Shown here: piece after piece, positions 1 to 6,631 of the stretch
Layout: each line of letters begins with the position of its first letter
How positions within the stretch are numbered: position 1 is the stretch's first letter
Assembly (NCBI GenBank): GCA_019307545.1
Contig: JAFDJI010000132.1
Span: forward strand, 1 to 15,651
Origin: Deltaproteobacteria bacterium
GTDB lineage: Bacteria; Myxococcota_A; UBA796; GCA-2862545
Reading direction: 5' to 3'
Length of the DNA: 15,651 nt
Notes under the pieces: model-generated
What the model was told of the DNA's origin: nothing
The model's database searches: none
What the model saw: the letters and a program-made list of their open reading frames with translations, nothing else
Translations under genes and position numbers: made by a program

Positions 1-2
1 CC

Positions 3-2951
3 GGGATCAATGCGACCCCCTGGGAAGTGTTCCTCAGGGACAGCACGCTCAGCGGTTCCACCGACGCGTCGTACGGGGGGGCCATCTTTGCCAATGGACC
101 GATCGTCACCCTCATCGGGTGCGCGCTGGAGTCGAACCAAGTCAGCCAGAGCGGCGGTGCCATCTGGACCAGCAGCTCCCTCTGGGTCCAGCAGAGCAGC
201 TTCCAGTCCAACTCCGCCCGCTCCCACGGCGGCGCGGTGTATTCCAGCGCCGCTGACGCCACCTTCCGCGCGACCAGTTTCGTCCTGAACGCGGCTGGGG
301 CCGAGGGGAGCACTGGCCACGGCGGCGCGGTGCACATGGCCACCGCCGACCTCACGACATCGGACTGCTTCTTCGACCGGAACTCGGCGACCGGTTGGGG
401 CGGAGCCCTGTACTCCTCCGGACCCTGGGACAGCGGCGGAGACGAGTTCACCTGGAACACTGCCAGCTCAGGTGGTGCCGCGGACCTCACGTCCAGCGCG
501 AACGTCTTCCAGGCCCGCTTCTTTAGGAACAGCGCCACCAACGGCGGGGGGGCCCTGTACACCACAGGGGCCAACCAGACGTTCCGGGCGTCCGACTTCG
601 AGAGCAACACCGCCACCACATCGGGCGGCGCCATCTTTGCGACGTCTACCTCCGGGGTGACGCTTGATGGCACCCGGCTCATGAGCAACGTCGCCGGCAC
701 CTGGGGTGGCGCGGTGTATCTCGGAAGTGGCGGATGGATGGACCTGAAGGAGTGCAGCGTGCTGGCGAACAGCGCGGACAATGGTGGGGGGTTGTACGCC
801 TGGACCAGTGGGTTCGACGACACGGCCGGTTTCAGAATCCAGCGCACCAAAGTCGAGGGCAACAACGCAAGCTCTGGGGGCGGGGGCTACTGGCTGCAGG
901 GTGGGAAGCTGGATGTCGAAGCCTCCTGGTTCCTCTCCAACAACGCAAATGATGGTGCGGGCGGAGGTGTCTTTGCGTTTTCGCCTTCCTCCATCTCCGT
1001 CCATCACTCGGTGTTTTGCGGAAATTCCGCCACCGGCAATGGCGGTGGGATGTACGTGGAGACCGCGAACGGCGATGCGAACGGTGACGGAACCCCGGAC
1101 GCGATCCGGAACATCTCGTACACCGTGTTCCAGGAGAACAGCTCGGCCAATCTCGGTGGCGCCTACTACGAGCACAGTACGGTCACTTCCAACTCCCGCA
1201 CCGACCTGGGCGCGGTCACGGTGGCCGGAAACACCACCACCAGCGGCTGGGACAACTACGCTGGTCTGGTGGCAAACTACGACACCGACGTCTACAGCGG
1301 CCGCTACCCGGCCCAGTTCGACGTGCACGGTTCGGTGCTCCAGGCGAACGATGCTTCTGGGATCGCGACTTGGGGAGTCGCCAGTGCACATACCACGAGC
1401 CTCAGTGTGTGGGACACCCATTTCGGAGACCACTCGGACGACGACATCTACACCGATGATCCCCCGACCGTATGGGGGAACAAGAGCGACGACGACGCCG
1501 CATGGTACGGCTCCACATACCCCCTCGCTCCGACCACGTGGTCCACGGGCACTCCCCATTGCGACACCTACGACCTCACCGGTCTTTGGTCCAACGCCAC
1601 CAGCAACCCCACCAACGGCGCGTCCCTGTGGACCCCCATGTACACCGACGACGACTCGGACGGGATCCCCTTCGCCCACGGTGACTGTGCGATCTGCGCA
1701 TGGGAGGGCGGCAACTGCACCGTTGCCGGTACGCGGTCGCCAAACCTGGCGGAGGTCGCGGGCAACGACGTGGACGAGGACTGCGATCGCGGCCCCGACT
1801 ACGACGCCGACGGCGACAGCTTCATCGATGAGGCGAAGTATGGCGCTGACTGCGACGATGACGACGCCTCCGTCAACCCGCCGGCCATAGAGACCGCAAA
1901 CAACGGTATCGACGAGGACTGCAGCGGCGAGGACCTGCTGGACGGCGACGGCGACGGCTTCGAACCCCCCGAGGACTGCGGTGATTCGCTCGTATTCATG
2001 CACCCCAACACGATGGACTGGTTCTACGACGGCACCGACCACGACTGTAGTACGGGCTCGGACTATGACCAGGATCTGGATGGGTACGACAGCGTGGACC
2101 ACGGCGGGACCGACTGCGACGACTACCGCGGGGACGCCCACCCCGGCGGGTTCGAGGTCTGGTACGACGGCATCGACAGCGACTGCGACGGCGCCAACGA
2201 CTTCGACCTGGACGGCGACGGCTACGTCCACGAGGCCTACGACGCCGAGACGGGCGGCACCGCACCGCACACCGGAGACTGTGACGACACCCAAGCCGCG
2301 ACCTACCCCGGGGCCCCCGAGATCACCGACGGCATCGACAACACGTGCGACGGCATCGACAACACGGACCAGGACAGCGATGGCGACGGGGTGCTCGACT
2401 ACTGGGAGAACTACTGGGGCACCGACCCCTACGACATCGACTGGGACAACGACGGCATCACCGACGGCGAGGAGTGGGGTTCGGACGAGCAGAACCCAAC
2501 GGACACGGATGGAGACGGCCTCATCGACGCGAGGGACCCGGACAGCGACGGCGACGCAGTCCCCGACAGCGAAGAGGGGGCCGACCGGGACACCGACGGC
2601 GACAGCCTTCCCGACTACCGGGACGACGACGACGACGGCGACGGCATCTCCACGTACCAGGAGACCGACGGCACCGGCGCGCCCATCGACAACGACGGCG
2701 ACGGAACCCCCGACTACCTGGACACCGACTCCGACAACGACGGCTCCCTGGACATCACCGAAGGGACGGGCGACTCGGATGGCGACGGCCTCGCCGACTA
2801 CCGGGACAACGGGAGCGACGCCGACGAGGAGTACCCACCCCAACAGGACCCCGACAATTGGGGCTGCGGATGCCAGTCGGTGCCCGGAACCTCGAGCGCC
2901 GGGTGGCCCCTGCTGCTCGCCCTGATCGGCCTGCGTCGCAGACGACGGTAG
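3..2951 (+). CDS. Secreted beta-helix / MopE-repeat / TSP3-repeat surface protein, MYXO-CTERM-like (copy 1, 5'-partial)
   Basis: The frame is open from the left window edge (third base), so the signal peptide and N-terminus lie outside; the GTG at 27 falls inside a conserved stretch shared with copy 2 and is not the start. The first ~460 visible residues are short repeats of the type N-S-A-x-x-G-G-A-[VI]-[YFH], as in Chlamydia Pmp repeats, which fold as a right-handed beta-helix. Next comes an Asp/Cys region with MopE-type motifs (DGDGD, DCDD, PGAPEITDGIDN), then Asp-rich TSP3-type repeats (DTDGDGLIDARDPDSDGD) expected to bind calcium. The end has GCGCQS, a hydrophobic stretch and RRRRR, matching the MYXO-CTERM layout (Cys, transmembrane segment, Arg cluster), so the mature protein is probably released to or anchored at the cell surface. 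It is followed 84 bp later by a paralogue. The ligand is unknown. The architecture is secure; the exact function is not. Confidence 0.9.
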   Translation, partial: GINATPWEVFLRDSTLSGSTDASYGGAIFANGPIVTLIGCALESNQVSQSGGAIWTSSSLWVQQSSFQSNSARSHGGAVYSSAADATFRATSFVLNAAGAEGSTGHGGAVHMATADLTTSDCFFDRNSATGWGGALYSSGPWDSGGDEFTWNTASSGGAADLTSSANVFQARFFRNSATNGGGALYTTGANQTFRASDFESNTATTSGGAIFATSTSGVTLDGTRLMSNVAGTWGGAVYLGSGGWMDLKECSVLANSADNGGGLYAWTSGFDDTAGFRIQRTKVEGNNASSGGGGYWLQGGKLDVEASWFLSNNANDGAGGGVFAFSPSSISVHHSVFCGNSATGNGGGMYVETANGDANGDGTPDAIRNISYTVFQENSSANLGGAYYEHSTVTSNSRTDLGAVTVAGNTTTSGWDNYAGLVANYDTDVYSGRYPAQFDVHGSVLQANDASGIATWGVASAHTTSLSVWDTHFGDHSDDDIYTDDPPTVWGNKSDDDAAWYGSTYPLAPTTWSTGTPHCDTYDLTGLWSNATSNPTNGASLWTPMYTDDDSDGIPFAHGDCAICAWEGGNCTVAGTRSPNLAEVAGNDVDEDCDRGPDYDADGDSFIDEAKYGADCDDDDASVNPPAIETANNGIDEDCSGEDLLDGDGDGFEPPEDCGDSLVFMHPNTMDWFYDGTDHDCSTGSDYDQDLDGYDSVDHGGTDCDDYRGDAHPGGFEVWYDGIDSDCDGANDFDLDGDGYVHEAYDAETGGTAPHTGDCDDTQAATYPGAPEITDGIDNTCDGIDNTDQDSDGDGVLDYWENYWGTDPYDIDWDNDGITDGEEWGSDEQNPTDTDGDGLIDARDPDSDGDAVPDSEEGADRDTDGDSLPDYRDDDDDGDGISTYQETDGTGAPIDNDGDGTPDYLDTDSDNDGSLDITEGTGDSDGDGLADYRDNGSDADEEYPPQQDPDNWGCGCQSVPGTSSAGWPLLLALIGLRRRRR

Positions 2952-3001
2952 CCCCCCGAGCGCCGCGACGACGAGCCCTGGTGCGGGTCACGCCCGACTC
3001 C

Positions 3002-3010
3002 TGCTAGGCT
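3002..3010 (+). promoter_or_regulatory. Possible extended -10 promoter element before copy 2
   Basis: The 84-bp gap between the two surface-protein genes contains TGCTAGGCT, which fits an extended -10 (TGn followed by TAGGCT) about 25 bp before the GTG start. No good -35 hexamer is visible at the usual distance. It could let copy 2 be transcribed independently of copy 1. Weak call based on one motif. Confidence 0.25.
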
Positions 3011-3026
3011 CCATTGCGTCGCCCCC

Positions 3027-3030
3027 GGAG
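3027..3030 (+). promoter_or_regulatory. Ribosome binding site (GGAG) for copy 2
   Basis: GGAG sits five bases before the GTG at 3036. It supports GTG as the start; that start also opens directly into a signal peptide. Confidence 0.65.
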
Positions 3031-3035
3031 TCCCC

Positions 3036-6000
3036 GTGCAACGCTACTGGTTCGGAATCGCGGCCCTGCTCGTCCTACCCCAGACTGCCAGTGCGCGCGA
3101 TGTGCTGGAGGTGGGTGCGGCAAAGACGTACACGAGCATCAGTGACGCCCTGGCGGCGGCCTCTGATGGAGACCGGATCGTCGTCGAGGCAGGGACCTGG
3201 AACGAGTGCCTGCAGATCCCCGCGGGCATGGGGGTGGAACTGGTCGCCGCCACGAGCACCCATCCGACCCTCATCTGCGGGTCCCAGGACGCCACCCATG
3301 CCATCCAGGCCGAAGGAGACCTGATCCTGGATGGGTTCACCATCCGACACGCCCGCAACGGCGGCGGCATCACGGCCAGCGGCAACTCCCTCGTGGTCCA
3401 CCACAGCGCGTTCGAGACCCTGAACGCCACGAGCGCCGGGGCCGGGATCCACTCGGAGGGAGCCGAGGTGTTCCTCTCGGAGACCACCTTCGATGAATGC
3501 CACAGCAGCGGGGGCAACGGCGGTGCCGTATGGGTGAAGAACGCCGACCTCACCTTGGTGGACGTGGAGGTGAACACCGCTTCCGCGGACATGGGGGGCG
3601 CGTTCTCGGTGAGGAACGGAGACCTCACCGGGGTTCGGGTGGTGGTCGACGACGCCGACGCGACCACGGGGGGCGTCATCTACATGGAGGTGCTCGACTC
3701 CACCGACAGGGAGTTGTTCCTCAGGGACAGCACCCTCCAGAACAACGAGGCCACCTCCGCGGGCGGGGCCATCTACTCGGACCAGGCCAAGGTGAAGCTC
3801 ACAGGCACCAACCTCTCCTCCAACCGGGTCCTCAGCGGCACCGGGGGCGCCATCTGGACCAATGGCGACCTGAAGACCCACGCGAGCACCTTCTACGACA
3901 ACTCCGCAGTCGGCAGTGGCGGGGCGGTGTACGCGAACATGTCCAACAGCACCTTCCGCGGCACCACCTTCTCCACGAACAAGGCGGAGAGCCCGAGCGG
4001 CACCGCACATGGGGGCGCGATCTTCCAGAACGGCGGCGAGTTGCGCACCGAGGACTGTGACTTCACCAGCAACACCACCTTTGGGTGGGGCGGGGCCATC
4101 CGGACCACCGGTCCCTGGTACGGCGCCGGAGACGTGTTCACCTCCAACTCCGCAACGTTCGGCGGCGCCGTCTACTCGAATTCCGAAATCACCGTCCACC
4201 AGGACGACTTCTCTGACAACTCCGCCGGCCAGGGCGGCGCCCTGTACGCCGTGGGCACCAACCAGGTGTTCCACGGGTCGAGGTTCTACGACAACGACGC
4301 CGATTACGGCGGCGCGGTACTCGCCGCGGCCGGCTCGGGGCTCACCCTGAACGGGGCGTTGATCGCGCTCAACGCTGCCTCGGTCGCGGGCGGCGGCGTG
4401 TTCGCTGGCAACGGCGTCGTGGTGGAGTTGGTGGAGTCCAAGGTGATCTCAAACACCGCGAGCGGGGGGGGTGGCCTGGCCTCTGTGAGCAGCGCGCCGG
4501 ACGCCTCGGCTGGCATCCACGTCCAGCGAACCCTGGTGCGGTACAACACCTCGGACGGCGTGGGCGGCGGCTACTGGCTGCTGAACGGCAAGCTGGACAT
4601 CCAGGACTCCTGGTTCTTCCACAACCAGTCCACTGGAGGCAGTGGTGGCGGCATCCATGCCAGCAGTCCAGCTGGTATCTCGGTTCAGCACTCGATCTTC
4701 TGCAGGAACCAGGCCGCGAACGACGGAGGCGCCATTTTCGCGTCGGAGGTGTCCGAGTCCCGCGAGATCTTCTGGACGGTGTTCCAGGAGAACACCTCGA
4801 CCGACGGACGGGGCGGCGCCTATTTCGAGGAGGGAACCGCCGTAGAGGGTAGTCTTACGACGATCGTGGGTGTAACCGTCGCCGGGAACCAGGCGGAGGG
4901 GCCCTACGGCGGAGTGGTGGCCGACTACATGCCGCCCAATGACTTCGCGAGCCAGTTCGACATCTACAAGAGCATCTTCCAGGCGAACGGGAGCTCCGGT
5001 ATCGCCACCGTTGATGCGGGGCCGGGCTACGGGTTCACCCTGTCGGTCTTCGACACCCACTTCGGGGAGCACTCCGGCCGCGACATCAACACCATGGACG
5101 GGCTGGAGACCCAGGAAATCAAGAGCGACCAGGACGACGACGCACCCTACGACCCCCTCCTCCCGCTGTCCGACCTGTGGCTCCGCGACCAGATCTGCAC
5201 GAACGACGACCTGACTGGCCAGTGGGTCAACTCCACCGGGGAGACGAACAACGGCGCTGCCCTGTGGGCTCCGATGTACCTCGACGACGACGACGACGGG
5301 GTGCCCTTCGCGGGCGTCGACTGTTCGGTCTGCGCGTGGACGGGCGACTGCATCGAGGCCGGGGCGCGGTCTCCCGATTTGGACGAGGTCCCCGGGAACG
5401 AGGTGGACGAGGACTGTCACCTGGGCGCGAATCACGACGCCGACGACGATGGCTACGTGGACGAGGCAATCGGGGGGGGCGATTGCGACCCGGACAGCGA
5501 ATCGGTCAACCCATTGGCCTACGACACCCCCAACAACGCGGTGGACGAGGACTGTTCCGGCGAGGACCAGACAGACGGCGATGGCGACACCTTCGCGTCG
5601 GCCGACGAGTGCGCGGACGGTGACGCGGGCATCCACCCCCTGGCGTTGGAGTCCTTCTACGACGGGACCGACCAGGACTGCACCGGTTCCGACTGGGATG
5701 CCGACCTGGACGGATACGACCACGTCGACAACGGCGGCGGCGACTGCGAGGACTTCCATGGCGACGCCCACCCGGGCGGGGTCGAGGTCTGGTACGACGG
5801 CATCGACGGTGACTGCGATGGCGCCAACGACTTCGACCAGGACGGTGATGACTACGTCCACGAGGCCTACGACGCCGAGGTGGGCGGCACCGCACCTTAC
5901 ACCGGTGACTGCGACGACACCTTCGCGGCGACGTACCCCGACGCCCCCGAAATCACCGACGGCGAGGACAACACCTGCGACGGCATCGACAACGCAGACC

Positions 6001-6596
6001 AAGACAGCGACGGCGATGGGGTGCTCGACTACTGGGAGAACTACTGGGGCACCGACCCCAACGACGACGACTGGGACAACGACGGTCTCACCGACGGCAA
6101 CGAGTGGGGTCCAGACGAGCAGGACCCCTGGGACACGGACGGCGACGGTCTGATCGACGCAAGGGACCCCGACAGCGACGGCGACGCGGTGCCCGACAGC
6201 GACGAGGTCGACGGGGACACCGACCAGGACAGCCTCCCCGACGCCCGGGACGACGACGACGACGGCGACGGCATCCCCACCTACCAGGAGACCGATGGCA
6301 CTGGCGCACCCATCGACAACGACGGCGACGGAGCGCCCGACTACCTCGACACCGACTCCGACAACGACGGCTCCCTGGACATCGCAGAGGGCACGGCGGA
6401 TTCGGACGGAGACGGGCTCCCGGACTACCGGGACAACGGGAGCGACGCCGACGAGGAGTACCCGCCCCAGAGTGATCCCGAGCGATGGGGATTTGGATGC
6501 CAATCGATGCCCACGGCGCCGAACGCGGCCTGGCTGGCGTTGCTGATGCTCGTCGGCCTTCGCCGCAAGCGCAACGCCCCGCCCCGCGCTTCCTAG
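3036..6596 (+). CDS. Secreted beta-helix / MopE-repeat / TSP3-repeat surface protein (copy 2, complete)
   Basis: 1186 aa from a GTG start with GGAG upstream. Residues 1-20 form a signal peptide (hydrophobic IAALLVL, cleavage after ASA). Residues about 25-105 resemble the start of pectate-lyase-type/DUF1565 beta-helices (TYTSISDALAAASDGDRIVV). Residues about 110-690 carry Pmp-type GGA[IV] repeats. Residues about 760-985 hold MopE-type motifs with paired Asp/Cys (DEDC, DCDD, DGIDGDCDG), seen in copper-binding MopE relatives. Residues about 985-1140 are Asp-rich TSP3-type repeats. The tail at 1151-1180 has one Cys in GFGCQS, a hydrophobic segment and LRRKRN, followed by seven more residues, so it is a degenerate MYXO-CTERM-like signal compared with copy 1. 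The protein is very acidic and probably extracellular or outer-surface. It arose by tandem duplication with copy 1. Specific ligand or adhesion role is unknown. Confidence 0.93.
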   Translation: MQRYWFGIAALLVLPQTASARDVLEVGAAKTYTSISDALAAASDGDRIVVEAGTWNECLQIPAGMGVELVAATSTHPTLICGSQDATHAIQAEGDLILDGFTIRHARNGGGITASGNSLVVHHSAFETLNATSAGAGIHSEGAEVFLSETTFDECHSSGGNGGAVWVKNADLTLVDVEVNTASADMGGAFSVRNGDLTGVRVVVDDADATTGGVIYMEVLDSTDRELFLRDSTLQNNEATSAGGAIYSDQAKVKLTGTNLSSNRVLSGTGGAIWTNGDLKTHASTFYDNSAVGSGGAVYANMSNSTFRGTTFSTNKAESPSGTAHGGAIFQNGGELRTEDCDFTSNTTFGWGGAIRTTGPWYGAGDVFTSNSATFGGAVYSNSEITVHQDDFSDNSAGQGGALYAVGTNQVFHGSRFYDNDADYGGAVLAAAGSGLTLNGALIALNAASVAGGGVFAGNGVVVELVESKVISNTASGGGGLASVSSAPDASAGIHVQRTLVRYNTSDGVGGGYWLLNGKLDIQDSWFFHNQSTGGSGGGIHASSPAGISVQHSIFCRNQAANDGGAIFASEVSESREIFWTVFQENTSTDGRGGAYFEEGTAVEGSLTTIVGVTVAGNQAEGPYGGVVADYMPPNDFASQFDIYKSIFQANGSSGIATVDAGPGYGFTLSVFDTHFGEHSGRDINTMDGLETQEIKSDQDDDAPYDPLLPLSDLWLRDQICTNDDLTGQWVNSTGETNNGAALWAPMYLDDDDDGVPFAGVDCSVCAWTGDCIEAGARSPDLDEVPGNEVDEDCHLGANHDADDDGYVDEAIGGGDCDPDSESVNPLAYDTPNNAVDEDCSGEDQTDGDGDTFASADECADGDAGIHPLALESFYDGTDQDCTGSDWDADLDGYDHVDNGGGDCEDFHGDAHPGGVEVWYDGIDGDCDGANDFDQDGDDYVHEAYDAEVGGTAPYTGDCDDTFAATYPDAPEITDGEDNTCDGIDNADQDSDGDGVLDYWENYWGTDPNDDDWDNDGLTDGNEWGPDEQDPWDTDGDGLIDARDPDSDGDAVPDSDEVDGDTDQDSLPDARDDDDDGDGIPTYQETDGTGAPIDNDGDGAPDYLDTDSDNDGSLDIAEGTADSDGDGLPDYRDNGSDADEEYPPQSDPERWGFGCQSMPTAPNAAWLALLMLVGLRRKRNAPPRAS

Positions 6597-6600
6597 CCGC

Positions 6601-6626
6601 CAGCTGACAGCTGACAGCTGACAGCT
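6601..6626. repeat. Tandem 7-bp repeat (CAGCTGA) between convergent genes
   Basis: CAGCTGA occurs three times in succession and is followed by CAGCT (about 3.7 units). It fills most of the 35-bp gap between the stop of the surface protein (+) and the stop of the kinase fusion (minus). Each unit contains the palindrome CAGCTG, so single strands can pair AGCTG with CAGCT in several registers; a role in ending transcription from both sides is possible but unproven. Confidence 0.85.
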
Positions 6627-6631
6627 ATTTC

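Noticed and set aside
468..2843. 791-aa open frame on the minus strand opposite copy 1
   Set aside because: It consists almost only of Val, Gly, Ala and Asp low-complexity sequence, the mirror of the Asp/Gly-rich codons of the plus-strand gene. It has no motif and no credible start.
1..6596. Pmp-type and Asp-rich repeats as a DNA repeat array or CRISPR
   Set aside because: The units are protein repeats with variable DNA sequence and length, in a continuous reading frame, with no spacer structure.
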